Below, in pieces: positions 5,372-15,100 of a stretch of DNA of 31,933 bases. The stretch comes from a virus. Positions within the stretch are counted from its first letter, which is position 1. The number at the start of each line of letters is the position of its first letter. The notes under the pieces were generated by a model. It was not told where the DNA came from, searched no databases, and was given only the letters and a program-made list of their open reading frames with translations. The DNA is taken from positions 1-31,933 of IMG/VR virus record IMGVR_UViG_3300046514_000696; one strand, 5' to 3'. The position numbers and the translations under genes were made by a program.

Positions 5372-5964
5372 TCCCTGGCATTACCGTTGCCATCCCGTCG
5401 ATTCCGCCGCGCGCGGCGATGCTCGGCCGGGCCCTGGCCTCGGTCACGGACCAGGAGTTGCCCGCCGCCGCGGTGTCGATCGCCCTGGATACCGGCCGGC
5501 AGGGCGCCGCGGCCACGCGAGACAGGGCGCTGCGGGCCGTACGCACCGAGTACACGGCGTTCCTGGACGACGACGACCAGATGCAGCCTGAACACCTGCG
5601 GGTGCTGATGGACGCTGCCGAGGCGTCCGCCGCCGACTACGTGTTCTCCTACTACACCGTGGCCAACGCCGACGGGCAGCTCATGCCACATGTGGATCCG
5701 CTCCGGCACTTCGGGCGCGTCTTCGATCCGGCCGATCCGCACCAGACGACGATCACGATCCTGGTCCGGACTGAACTCGCGCAGGACCTCGGCTTCCGCG
5801 ACCCGCCGGAAGGCGAGCTGATCGCCGGCCAGCGCTACGGCGAGGATTTTGACTTTTCCGTCCGTGCCGCCCAAGCGGGGGCAAAGATACTACACATACC
5901 AAAACGGACATGGCTGTGGTTTCACCATGGCGCGAATTCTTCAGGCCTACCTTCGCGCTGGTAG
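5368..5964 (+). CDS. Family 2 (GT-A fold) glycosyltransferase
   Basis: The 198-residue product begins ITVAIPSIPPRAAMLGRAL, the nucleotide-binding first strand and helix of GT-A enzymes. It has an Arg/Asp pair in AATRDRALRAV (about residue 53), the metal/nucleotide-sugar DDDDQM motif at about residues 71-76, GEDFDFSVRAAQAG (the ED acceptor-side motif) at about 157, and ends FHHGANSSGLPSRW. The length and this exact ending are typical of short phage-type GT2 proteins, so the gene looks complete. Such enzymes transfer an activated sugar to DNA bases, virion proteins or cell-wall acceptors; the acceptor here is unknown. It is the last + strand gene before the convergent fibre genes, whose products are possible acceptors. 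The start is fixed by the ATGA overlap. Confidence 0.85.
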   Translation: MIPGITVAIPSIPPRAAMLGRALASVTDQELPAAAVSIALDTGRQGAAATRDRALRAVRTEYTAFLDDDDQMQPEHLRVLMDAAEASAADYVFSYYTVANADGQLMPHVDPLRHFGRVFDPADPHQTTITILVRTELAQDLGFRDPPEGELIAGQRYGEDFDFSVRAAQAGAKILHIPKRTWLWFHHGANSSGLPSRW

Positions 5965-6049
5965 GCGCCGCGAAGGCGTGCCGGGGCCCAGTGACGACGG
6001 GGCGCGTACCGCCGGATCTGCGGGCGCGGCCAGTATCCCAGGGCTCGCG

Positions 6050-6262
6050 TCACGCTGGTGACGGCGTCGACAGCGGGGACGCCACGTCGCCGCCGGCCAT
6101 CCTCGCGGACGCCAACTGCTCTTCCAGATGGCCGATCTTCTCCTGAAGTTCCTCGATCGCCGCATCCCGCATCGCCAGCTCCGACGTCGCCGTGTGAAGC
6201 CGCCGCTCCAGTACCGACACCAGCCGCTCGTGCGAGATCGCCAAGTTCCCCGGGCCGCTCAT
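6050..6262 (-). CDS. Small coiled-coil protein, 70 aa
   Basis: This is the last gene of the long - strand structural operon. The product begins MSGPGNLAISHERLVSVLERRL and then forms a clear heptad-patterned helix through AIEELQEKIGHLEEQLASAR, ending in a Ser/Pro tail. It overlaps the upstream gene in an ATGA. It may oligomerise or act as a small chaperone for the fibre, but no family is recognised. A short inverted repeat (6048-6053 with 6058-6063) covers its stop codon. Confidence 0.7.
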   Translation of the reverse strand: MSGPGNLAISHERLVSVLERRLHTATSELAMRDAAIEELQEKIGHLEEQLASARMAGGDVASPLSTPSPA

Positions 6263-6510
6263 GCCAGGCCAGCCCTCTGCGCCAGCAGCCGGACCAGCGG
6301 ATCGGGGTGGCCGGCCACCTGCGCGGCCAGCTCTGCCCGGTCGCGCTCCTCCCGGATCCGCTCGTCCTCGGCCTCCTGGAGGCGCTCGCGGTGCGCCGCG
6401 ACCTCCATCGGGGTCAGCGACCGGTAGGCGAGCTCCCCGGTCGACACATCGAACTCGACGTGGTGCAGCCCGTCGGGGGGCGCGGGTTCCTGATCGTCAG
6501 CCATGATCAC
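6259..6510 (-). CDS. Small acidic tail-region protein, 83 aa
   Basis: The ATG at 6510 overlaps the fibre stop (ATGA); a second ATG six bases later is also possible. The product starts with DDQEPAPPDGLHHVEFDVSTGEL, followed by SLTPMEVAAHRERLQEAEDERIREERDRAELAAQVAGHPD, a long charged helix. This small-domain-plus-helix layout right after a fibre gene resembles phage proteins encoded next to tail fibres, some of which are assembly chaperones. That role is inferred only from position and helix content. Confidence 0.7.
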   Translation of the reverse strand: MIMADDQEPAPPDGLHHVEFDVSTGELAYRSLTPMEVAAHRERLQEAEDERIREERDRAELAAQVAGHPDPLVRLLAQRAGLA

Positions 6511-7610
6511 ATCATCGCGTAGAGAGAGACGGTGGAGTGGGCCACGAAGTTACCCGAGGCCGGGAGCAGGGTGAGCGACGTGATCACCGACTGGTTGTTC
6601 CAGGTGCCGCCGCTGTTGCCGGAGAACACCGTGGAGTTGCTCAGGCTGCACACATAGCTGGACGTCACGGTCTTGTTCGTGGCGCCGTTGGCGTTGGGGA
6701 TGTCGAACCGCCCGGACACGAAGTTGCTCGCCCCGTCGGAGGTGCCGGTGTGCAGGCAGAACCGGATGCCGGTGGCCGAGGTCGAGTTGACCGACGTGGT
6801 CGTGGTGACCGACCCGTGCAGGTCCTGCCAGTTGTAGTTGGTCGCGGAGTCGCCGTTGATGCGCAGCAGAGCCGCCTGGCCGCCGGAGCCGGTGTCGCTG
6901 CGCAGCGAGTAGTCGCATACCAGGTGGGTGACCGCCGGGAGGCCGGAGAACGCGATGGATGCCGCCGAGGCGCCGAGGGTCACCGTGGCGATCTGCTGAA
7001 GGTTGTACAGATACCCCGAGCCGGAGTAGACCGCGCTGACCCCGGTGTCCGTCTCGAAGATCTCCAGGCCCTGGAACGGCGACGACGGGTGCGTGGCGGC
7101 GGTGCAGACGAACTGCCCGAACGCCTTCTGCTCCCAGGAGCTGCCGTTGTACACCAGCATCCGGGTCGTGTCTGACTCGTAGATGGCCGTGCCCGCGGCG
7201 ATGCCGGTGGTCGGCCGGGTCGCGGCTGTGCACTTCACGAGCGTGGCGTACCGCCACGCCGAGCCGGTGTAGCGGACCAGCGCGTCGGTGTCCGATTCGT
7301 AGATGAGAAGCCCGGCGATCAGGTTGGTGCTCGGCCGCGTCGAGGACGTGTACACCAGCACGTTCGATGAGACGTACGTCCACACCGGCGAGGCCTTGGT
7401 GCCGGAGTTGACGGCGACGCGGCCGGTGTCGGTCTCGTAGATGCCCTGGCCGCCGTAGGTGTTCGACGGGCGCGTCCCCGAGGTGCACTTCACCAGGCCC
7501 ATGAGGCCGTCGATGGTGGTGAGGTTCGCCTCGACGTGCGTGTTGAAGGCGTAGCCGTCGGTGAGATCGGCGATCAGCAGGGCGAGGTTCGTGGTGAAGG
7601 TGTCAGCCAC
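6507..7610 (-). CDS. Tail fibre / receptor-binding protein with four TRP..IYETDT repeats
   Basis: The 367-residue product starts at GTG 7610 and has a short N-terminal helix region (ADTFTTNLALLIADLTDGY) typical of proteins anchored to a baseplate. Residues 40-80, 85-123, 125-161 and 167-201 hold four copies of a module of about 40 residues: CTSxTRPS, GxxIYETDT, then YxGSxW. Such repeats form beta-structured stalks in actinophage fibres. Residues 205-367 are a Ser/Thr/Gly/Asn-rich beta domain (LGASAASIAFSGLPAVTHLV to LYAMM) likely to be the receptor-binding head. The gene is near the end of the tail operon, as expected. The host receptor cannot be read from sequence. Confidence 0.75.
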   Translation of the reverse strand: MADTFTTNLALLIADLTDGYAFNTHVEANLTTIDGLMGLVKCTSGTRPSNTYGGQGIYETDTGRVAVNSGTKASPVWTYVSSNVLVYTSSTRPSTNLIAGLLIYESDTDALVRYTGSAWRYATLVKCTAATRPTTGIAAGTAIYESDTTRMLVYNGSSWEQKAFGQFVCTAATHPSSPFQGLEIFETDTGVSAVYSGSGYLYNLQQIATVTLGASAASIAFSGLPAVTHLVCDYSLRSDTGSGGQAALLRINGDSATNYNWQDLHGSVTTTTSVNSTSATGIRFCLHTGTSDGASNFVSGRFDIPNANGATNKTVTSSYVCSLSNSTVFSGNSGGTWNNQSVITSLTLLPASGNFVAHSTVSLYAMM

Positions 7611-8058
7611 GGTGCAAAGCTCCGATCCGGGCAGTCCTCATCGCTTTGACCTGCGTGGTCCGCTCGGTGTGCTGCCTGTGGTCCACTGACTCTCGATGGT
7701 GGTTGCGAATCTGGTTCAGCAGCCCGTCGGGGTCGGTGAGGCCGTGCAGGCCGCGGATCGCCTCGATACCGGCCAGGTAGTGGTCGCGGGCCGCGCGCAC
7801 GTGGGTGTTGTACAGGAACTTCGGATGATCGGGGTGGACCGGCGCCAGATGCTCGTGGGTGACGATGTCCAGCAGCGTCTCGGCGTCGGCGGGGTCCACG
7901 TCGTATTCGGCGGCCCGCCAGTGCATCGAGTCCGCCGGGATCACCATCAGATGCAGCCCGGGACGCGTGGTGTCGTCATGGACGATGTGCCACCACTCGC
8001 GGTGCCCGGCACCGGGCACCGTATCCACGCGCAGCTCGACCGATTTCACGGTCCTCAC
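7603..8058 (-). CDS. Hypothetical tail-region protein, 151 aa
   Basis: It starts at GTG 8058, 4 bp after the hub/fibre gene, and overlaps the fibre start by 8 bp. The product begins MRTVKSVELRVDTVPGAGHREWWHIVHDD and has further His-rich stretches: THEHLAPVHPDHPKFLYNTH and NQIRNHHRESVDHRQH. There are many His and no Cys. The fold looks alpha/beta with a helical C-terminal half. Its position between two adsorption-apparatus genes suggests a virion or assembly protein. The His clusters could bind metal. No family recognised. Confidence 0.7.
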   Translation of the reverse strand: MRTVKSVELRVDTVPGAGHREWWHIVHDDTTRPGLHLMVIPADSMHWRAAEYDVDPADAETLLDIVTHEHLAPVHPDHPKFLYNTHVRAARDHYLAGIEAIRGLHGLTDPDGLLNQIRNHHRESVDHRQHTERTTQVKAMRTARIGALHRG

Positions 8059-8062
8059 GGGG

Positions 8063-10927
8063 CTACCTGCCTCTCATGGCGATGGCCAGGACGGCCCAGG
8101 CGCCGGGGGCGGCGGCGCTGAGCGCGAAGGAGAATCCGGTGGCGGTGAAGGTGGTGACGTCGCCGGCCGGGATGGTGCTGGTGTTGCTGCACGAGTAGAC
8201 GGCCACCGGGTAGGTGGTGCTGAACATCGTGGCGCCGTAGCCCAGGGCGACGCTGGTGATCCCTCCGGATAGGCCGGTGAAGGGGGTGAGGAACAGTCCG
8301 GACTGGGCTTCGGGGGCGAATGAGCTCTGCTGGTAGCCGCGGATCTTCCAGATGGTGTCGGAGTTGGAGGAGTCGTCCTGGAAGTTGAGCTGGCCGTCCG
8401 ATCCGCGCCCCGGGATCGCCAGCTGCAGCTGGGCCTGGTTGTACGCCAGGACCACCTGGCCGCCGTTGGTGGTCTGGTTCGAGGGATCCCCGACGTGCAG
8501 GACGAGGCCGGTGGTGCCCTTCATGAACAGGCGGTGGAAGTAGGTGGTGCCGCCGACCACGTAGTTGCCGGAGTTGATACCGATACCGGCGGTGTTCCCG
8601 TCGATGTTCACGGCATTGATGAACGCGTTGTTGGTGCCGGCGGTGTCATACAGGCGTATCACGGGGTAGGAGCTGGCTGGCGTCTCCAGGGTGATCTTCT
8701 CGCCGCCGGCGACCTGGGCCAGGGTGAGGGTTGTGGTGGCGGAGTTCAGGTCGAACACGACGTTCCCGCCGGCGTCGTAGCTGTGGACGCCGGTGGAGTC
8801 CATCACCACCCGCTGGCCGGTCAGCGCGGTGCCGATCGTGCCGCCCAGGATGATCGAGGCGGTGACGGTCCCGGCCGTGAGCTTGGACACCGACAGGTCG
8901 GTGATGTACGCGTTCGACCACAGCACCGCCGTGGCCCCGGCCGCGGCCGATGGCGCCGACTTGTTCCCGGCGACGTCCACCGCCACGATCTTGATGTACA
9001 TCGACTGGGCCGGCGGCTGGCCCGGCGGGATCGTGAACGACCCGACGACGGGGATCTGGCCGGTGATGTTCCCGGCGTTCGCAGGCAGCGACCCCAGCTT
9101 CGTCGCCGCCGACGGGGTGAACAGCGGCTCGTACGTGCCGTGAACCTCGATATGGTGCAGGTCGCTGGCCTGGTTGAACGTGCCGCCGTCGGAAGTGCCG
9201 CAGTCCCAGGTGACCTGCACGCTGGCCATGTTCGCCGCGACCACCGGCGCGTCCGGCGTCGGCGGGGGGATCGTGTCGGCCGAGGCCGTGAAGTCCGTCG
9301 TCGCCGACCAGGCGCCGAAGTTCGGCGGCGAGGCGGTGTCCACCGCCCGGATCTGGAAGGAGTACACCACGCCCGGCGTGAGCTCCTGGATCAGCAGCGT
9401 GTCGGTGCCCCAGCCGACGAACGTCGGCTTCCACTGCGCCACCGGCGCCGGGATCAGGGCGTTGTAGGTGCCGCCCAGGGCCGCCAGAGAGTTGTAGGTG
9501 TACCCGGCCGCGGCGAGCTGCGCGTGCGAGGGGTTCGTCGCGTAGATGCCCAGGTTCGGCCGGTACTGGATCTCATAGTGGTCGCCGTCGGTGATGGTGG
9601 TGCCGTCGGTGTTCGTCGGCGTCGACCAGGCCAGCTGGATCTGCGCCTTCGTCTTGCCGTCCGACGGGCTCTGATACGTCGTGGTCGTGAACGTCCCGAA
9701 CGTGACGGCCGCGGGGATGGTGGTGTCCGGGATCGGCCGCGGCCCGACCGGCTCGGAGGTCGACACCAGCTGCCGGTTGTAGCCGCCGACGACGATGTTC
9801 GTGTCGCCGGTGTCGAACGTCACGTAGTCCGTCAGGTCGTACCAGACGCCGCCCGGCGCCCGGAAGGCCACCGTCATGCCCTGCACGACCGGCCACGTCT
9901 GCTCGATGACGCGCAGCAGCACCGGATTGATCCGGCGGCCGCGGAACGTGACCTCGTTGTTGGTGTCGACCATCCCGGCGTCCGGGTCGTACACGTAGGT
10001 GTAGTCGCCGACGGCCAGCTCCCCGCCGATGTCGTATTCGGAGGACGACAGCTGCAGCTGGTCCCGCGGCGTCGCGTACGGCTCCAGGGCGATCTGCGCG
10101 GAGGCGGTGGCGTTCAGGGAGCTGACCGAGCTGGCCGAGACCATCCGGGTCATCTTCACCGCGGCGCCGAACAGGTCCGTGTAGGGGTTCGTGGCGCCGA
10201 TGTCCGCGAGGTTCGCCACGCCCACGGCGGTCGACGCGCCGCTGCCGCCGGCCAGCACCACGACCCGGGAGGTGAAGTCCTTGGTGTCCTCGGCGAGCTG
10301 CGTCACGCCCGGCAGCCCGCGCAGGTTCATGTCGACGCCGGCGTCCTTGGCCACGATCGCCGTGGTCGGGGACGTCACGTACAGATCGGACACGTGCCCG
10401 AAGTCCAGGGTGGCGTTGCCGTTGACGCGCCACTCCACGGCCTGCGTCGGGCCGGAGCCGGTGGACATCTGCTGGCAGAAGGAGGTGAGCGCGTCGCGCC
10501 GGTTCTTCCACACGAACGCCCCGGTGTAGGTGGCCGCGCCGATGGAGTGGATCGTGCCGGAGTGCACCGAGGATGGCAGCAGCGCGGCCACAACGGTCCC
10601 GGCACCGGCGGCGGTGAACAGCAGCGGCGTCTCCAAGACGTCGCCGACGCCCGCGGCCGAGGCCAGCCACAGCGACATGCCCTCCCCGGACAGCACCGGC
10701 CCGGCCAGGGTCTTGAAGTTGACGCCGTTGACCACGCCGACGTAGCGGGCCGAGGTGAGCAGCGAATCGCCGGCCACCCGCGGGTCCTGGCGGCCGGTGG
10801 CGATGGCGACGTGCCCGAAGAAGCCGCCGGCCAGGTGGTCCTTCAGCTCCGAGGGCAGATCCGGCGACAGCTGCACCGACCAGGAGCCGTTCGCCATCAA
10901 AGTACTGGTGATCGGCAGCTCACTCAC
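8063..10927 (-). CDS. Large tail hub/minor tail protein with two fibronectin III-like domains, 954 aa
   Basis: Residues 1 to about 390 resemble the baseplate-hub type region of long-tailed actinophages (NFKTLAGPVLSGEG, LALEPYATP-type and YDLTDYVTFDTGDTNIV segments). Two FN3-like beta sandwiches follow, roughly residues 405-550 (TPTNTDGTTITDGDHYEIQY ... YSFQIRAVD) and 555-668 (VQVTWDCGTSDGG ... YIKIVAVDVAGN). The remainder is a beta-rich tail tip, with VSKLTAGTVTASIILGGTI near 680, a motif typical just before fibre domains, and a C-terminal sandwich. The start is uncertain: GTG 10927 lies directly against the GGGAGG sequence, too close for normal spacing, so a start a few codons downstream, such as MANGSW, is possible. 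Confidence 0.8.
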   Translation of the reverse strand: MSELPITSTLMANGSWSVQLSPDLPSELKDHLAGGFFGHVAIATGRQDPRVAGDSLLTSARYVGVVNGVNFKTLAGPVLSGEGMSLWLASAAGVGDVLETPLLFTAAGAGTVVAALLPSSVHSGTIHSIGAATYTGAFVWKNRRDALTSFCQQMSTGSGPTQAVEWRVNGNATLDFGHVSDLYVTSPTTAIVAKDAGVDMNLRGLPGVTQLAEDTKDFTSRVVVLAGGSGASTAVGVANLADIGATNPYTDLFGAAVKMTRMVSASSVSSLNATASAQIALEPYATPRDQLQLSSSEYDIGGELAVGDYTYVYDPDAGMVDTNNEVTFRGRRINPVLLRVIEQTWPVVQGMTVAFRAPGGVWYDLTDYVTFDTGDTNIVVGGYNRQLVSTSEPVGPRPIPDTTIPAAVTFGTFTTTTYQSPSDGKTKAQIQLAWSTPTNTDGTTITDGDHYEIQYRPNLGIYATNPSHAQLAAAGYTYNSLAALGGTYNALIPAPVAQWKPTFVGWGTDTLLIQELTPGVVYSFQIRAVDTASPPNFGAWSATTDFTASADTIPPPTPDAPVVAANMASVQVTWDCGTSDGGTFNQASDLHHIEVHGTYEPLFTPSAATKLGSLPANAGNITGQIPVVGSFTIPPGQPPAQSMYIKIVAVDVAGNKSAPSAAAGATAVLWSNAYITDLSVSKLTAGTVTASIILGGTIGTALTGQRVVMDSTGVHSYDAGGNVVFDLNSATTTLTLAQVAGGEKITLETPASSYPVIRLYDTAGTNNAFINAVNIDGNTAGIGINSGNYVVGGTTYFHRLFMKGTTGLVLHVGDPSNQTTNGGQVVLAYNQAQLQLAIPGRGSDGQLNFQDDSSNSDTIWKIRGYQQSSFAPEAQSGLFLTPFTGLSGGITSVALGYGATMFSTTYPVAVYSCSNTSTIPAGDVTTFTATGFSFALSAAAPGAWAVLAIAMRGR

Positions 10928-10954
10928 CTCCCATCGCGTGCGTCGGCAGTCTGG

Positions 10955-12190
10955 TCATCGGCGTACGGCCTGCACCAATTCGGCGGGGGCGCTGCAGTAC
11001 TGGCTGAACAGGTCGGCCGCGAGGTCCCCCGCGACGGCGCCGGACCCTGCGGCGACGACACCGACGAACGCGTCCAGGGTGGTGGTCGCCGCGAGGGAGA
11101 TGCCGCCGTTGGTGGTGTCGGCGGTGTTGGTCAGCGCCGAGCCGACGATGTACCGGTTGCCCGCGCCGTCGTTGGCGTTCGCGGTGACGTACGCGCCGCC
11201 CCCACCGGACGCGCCGGTCTCGGTAGTGCCGCGCACGACTTTCAGCGTCGCGGCGACTTCGGCCTGGATGTACAGCTCGGCGAAGCGGGAGCCGCGGCGC
11301 AGCGTGACGTCGGCGGTGACCCGGCCGGGGCTGCGCGACCACAGCAGCCGCAGCACGATGATCTCCGGCTCGTTGCGCAGCAGGCTGACGGTCTTCGGGG
11401 CGCCGAGGCTGACGCCGCCGAGCTGCACGTCCCAGTTCTTCGTCTGCCACGCCCCGCCGGTGTAGGCGTCGATCGACAAGATCCCGGATGAGGCGATCGG
11501 CTGGACGCGCACCAGCCCGTTGTGCAGCGTCCAGCCGGTGACGGTCGTGCCGAACATGATGCCGGAGCGTTCGAAACCGTTGGTGTCGGTGAACCGGCAG
11601 CGCCCGTTCAGGTAGCTCCCGACCGGGCAGTCGTAGCGGGGGATGCACGGCGTGGGCAGCCCCAGATAGACGGTCATGGCGCCGTCGGAGCCGGTGCGGA
11701 CCACGGTGCTCGGCGTGGATCCGGTCCCGGACCAGTAGGAGTCGTGGCCGATGGGCGGTGCGTGCCAGCGGGATCCGGTGGCCGAGAAGCTGTTGTTCCG
11801 TATGCCGCCGGTCAGCCGCGACTCGACATCGACTTCGGTGTCGGTCCCGGCCCGCGCCAGGCTCATAGTCCACGTCGCGGTGGCGGTCTCGCCGTTCCAG
11901 TTGATCGCATCGGCGTTCGCGGAGGCGACGCTGTAGTAGCCGTTCAGGTCGGTCTTGTCGGTGAACGTCACCGGCACGAATGCGCCGGTCAGGCCGAGGA
12001 TGTCGGCGTGCTTGGCCTGGAGCGCGGCCAGGGAGGTGGTCGCGGCGGCGGGCAGCGATTCCTGGCCGGCCAGGGTGAGAGTGCGCGGGGCCTGCCCGGA
12101 GGATGCGGGCTGGCTGGCGGAGCTGGCGGGAGTCGCGGGGAACTCGACCAGCGCCACGCGGCCGACGGAGATCGTGCCGAAGCCGGTCAT
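10955..12190 (-). CDS. Minor tail protein (distal-tail position), 411 aa
   Basis: It directly follows the tape measure gene with a 4-bp overlap, the usual position of the distal tail protein. The product is a beta-rich structural protein: the N-terminus is MTGFGTISVGRVALVEFPA, a Ser/Ala linker follows, then segments such as FTDKTDLNGYYSVASANADA, a jelly-roll-like middle with two Cys pairs (TPCIPRYDCPVGSYLNGRCRF), and a C-terminal Gly/Ala-rich part ending AELVQAVRR. The WNGETATATWTMSLAR segment is typical of tail proteins that wrap carbohydrate-like folds. It shares no obvious enzyme motif. Role as distal tail or first baseplate ring is inferred from order. Confidence 0.75.
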   Translation of the reverse strand: MTGFGTISVGRVALVEFPATPASSASQPASSGQAPRTLTLAGQESLPAAATTSLAALQAKHADILGLTGAFVPVTFTDKTDLNGYYSVASANADAINWNGETATATWTMSLARAGTDTEVDVESRLTGGIRNNSFSATGSRWHAPPIGHDSYWSGTGSTPSTVVRTGSDGAMTVYLGLPTPCIPRYDCPVGSYLNGRCRFTDTNGFERSGIMFGTTVTGWTLHNGLVRVQPIASSGILSIDAYTGGAWQTKNWDVQLGGVSLGAPKTVSLLRNEPEIIVLRLLWSRSPGRVTADVTLRRGSRFAELYIQAEVAATLKVVRGTTETGASGGGGAYVTANANDGAGNRYIVGSALTNTADTTNGGISLAATTTLDAFVGVVAAGSGAVAGDLAADLFSQYCSAPAELVQAVRR

Positions 12191-15100
12191 GTGTAGGCCT
12201 GCTCGACCTGGCGCAGGGCGTCGCGGATCTGCACGGCGGCCTTCCGGGAGGTGGCGCTCATGGCGTTGGGGTTGGTGAAGTCGTACATCGCGGACACGCT
12301 GACGTGGATGTCTCCATGGACGTGGATGCCGCCGCTGTTGCCCGCGCGGCCGCCGTCCGGGCCGAGCGCTGCGGCGCGGGTCCGGTCGTCCAGCGGGACA
12401 ACCGCGGCGCCGGCGTTCATGTTGAGCAGTTCGGGGCCCTTGTCGCCGACGACGGCCCAGCCGGGGCGGACCGCGATACCGCCCTCGGCCAGGAGCTGGA
12501 TCTTATCGATCGGCGGAATCGGCGGGACGCCCGCCCACGTCCAGGCATCGGAGGCGCCCGAGGTCATGGAGTTGATCCCGTCGATAAGGACGTTGATCCC
12601 CTTGATGACGCCGTTGACGGCCCACTTCAGGCCGGCGCCGAGCCAATCCCACAGGTGCGCACCGGTGGCAACGAACTTGCCCGGCAGGCCGGTCACCGTG
12701 TTGACCATCGTGTCGAGGATCCCCGACGCGACCGACCAGGCCTCGCGGATCGGCTCGATCACATAGGACTTCACCAGGTCCCAGGCCGCCTTTGTCCCGG
12801 CCTTGATGCCGTTCCAGATCGTGCCGATCATGGCCGCGCCGGCGGTGAAGCCCGACATCAGGTTCGACCACCAGCCCTCGACGAAGGTCAGGAACACCGA
12901 GAAGATCGACCTGATGTCGGCCCACAGCTCCTTGAGGAAGTCGCGGAACCCGGAGAAGTGGGTCCAGGCGTACACGATGCCCGCGGCCAGCCCGGCGATA
13001 GCCGCCACCACCAGGAAGATCGGGTTCGCGTCCATGATGAGGTTGAACGCGCCCTGAAGGATCGTCCACGCCTTCGTCGCCGTCTGCGCGATCAGGCTCT
13101 CGGCGGTGAACAGTTTTATCGCCCCCCGGTAGGCGTCCATGAGGGTCTTGCCCAGGCCCACGACCGTGTTGTACGCCCTGGTCGCCGCCACGGCGCCCAG
13201 GACGATGCCGATCAGCGGCGTCAGCACCGCGGTGTTGTTCGCGATGAACGTCGCCACGGACTTCAGGCCGTCGGACAGCGGGCCCATCACCGGCAGCAGG
13301 CCCTGCACCAGGGACGTCGCGATCTGCGCAACCGCCGGCGCGAGGGTGACCAGGGCCGGTCCCAGGGCGCCGGAGAAGGCACCCGCGAGCGTGCCGATCG
13401 GCCCCAGCAGCCCCGATACGATCCCCAGGAGCCCCGAGATCGACTGGCCCGCGCCACCGGCGTTCACGGTCAGCCCGGAGAAGAACGCCGGGATCCCGGA
13501 GGCCATCAGGTCGTGGAAACCCTGTCCGAGTCCGGCCACGATCGGGCCGGCCGCCGCAGCCGCCTGCACGATGCCGGAGAACATCTGCACGAACCCCGAG
13601 CCGAGCTGCTGCACCAGCCCGGTGCCCTCCTGGAGCACGGTGATCAGCGCGCCCCGGAACGCCGGGTCGCTGAACAGGCCGCCGAACTGCCTGGCCAGGC
13701 CGCCGATCACCGTGCCCATCTGGCCGACCGCGGTGTTGAACGGGCCCAGCATCGGCGCGATGTCCCGCAGCATCTGCGTGAACCCGGGCAGCATCGTCGT
13801 CTGCGCGGTGACCGACAGTTCGTGGAAGCCCGACTTCATCGAGATCAGCTGGTTCACCAGCTCCCGCCCGGCCGGCGCCAGCTTGGCCATGTCCGCAGCG
13901 AAGGCGTTCATCCCGCCGCCGGCCGATGCTGCTGCGGCCGCGGCCAGGGCCTGCTGCTTGTAGGTGTTCGACAGGTTCTCCTCGGCCTGGCGCACCGCGG
14001 CGATCGATTGCTGCGCCTGCTCGGCCGTCGAGCGCTGGACGTTGGCCTGGTTCCGCAGGGCGTTGGCGACGCCCTGCACGGCCTGCTCGTAGGAGTACTG
14101 GGCGTTCACCACCGACGGCAGCCCGTTCGCGCCCTCGGCGTTGGCCTTGGTCGCGGCCTCAGTGGCCTCCTTCGAACGCTGCGTCGCGTCCGTCACGGCC
14201 TGCTCGGCGTCCTTCAGCTGCTGCGCGGCCTGCTGCTTGGCCAGCAGGGGCGCCAGCGAGTTGGCCATGACCGCGGTGTAGTTCTGCTGCGCCGCCTGCG
14301 CGGCCAGCTGCGCATCCGTCACGCCGTTCGCCGCGTCGGCCGCGGAGTTGTTCACATCGGCGATCTGGTTCGCCGCATCCGCCTTGGCCTGCGCGAGGGC
14401 CTGCGCCGCCTGCGCAGCGGCGTGCTCGGCCGAGGCCACCTGCTGATCGGCGGAGATGATCGCGTTCGCCGACTGGATCGCCGCGTCCGCAGCCTGCCGC
14501 TTGGCGTCCGCGATGGCCTTCTCCGCCGAGGAGATCGCCAGGGCGTTGGAGAACGCCGTCTGCGCCTGCTGCGCCGCCGACTGGCCCGCGCCAGCGCTCG
14601 CCGCCGAGTAGTCGTGCAGGGTCTTGATGACACCGGAGAAGCCCAAGCCCAGCGTCCCGACCGCCGACCCCGCGCCGGCAAGTAGCGCCGGCAGCGCGGC
14701 CAGCACCGGAGCGAGTGCAGACCCGGCCGCGACCGCCGTCCACATCATGCCCGACAGGCCCATGAAACCCTGGCCGCCGGACGACGCGCCGCTGCCGGCG
14801 CTGCCGGCCTTGTTGCCGGTATCGGCCAGGGCGCTCCCGGCATTCTCGGCCGCCGGTTCCAGATCCGCCATCGCGGCCCGCAGCGACCGTGACCCGGACT
14901 CCATCGAGGAGAACGACTGGCGAAGGCTCGACGCCGCGTCGTCGCCGGCCTTGTCCGCCTCGGCCATCGCCGAGCGGAACTGGGTCTCGAAGTCCTCCGT
15001 CTCGGCCTCGACCGGTACCTTCACCGGCTCCGGCTTGACGGCCTTGGTCTTGCGGCTGACCTTCTCCTGCAGACCGGTGTCGTCCGGCTCCAGGGGAATC

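Noticed and set aside
8495-11491. Very long + strand open frame opposite the hub and minor tail genes
   Set aside because: Composition is Arg/Gly/Val-rich and repetitive, as expected of the antisense frame of GC-rich genes; no domain pattern or ribosome binding site.
12103-14685. Long + strand open frame opposite the tape measure gene
   Set aside because: Arg/His-rich shadow of the opposite strand; the tape measure frame has clear family features.
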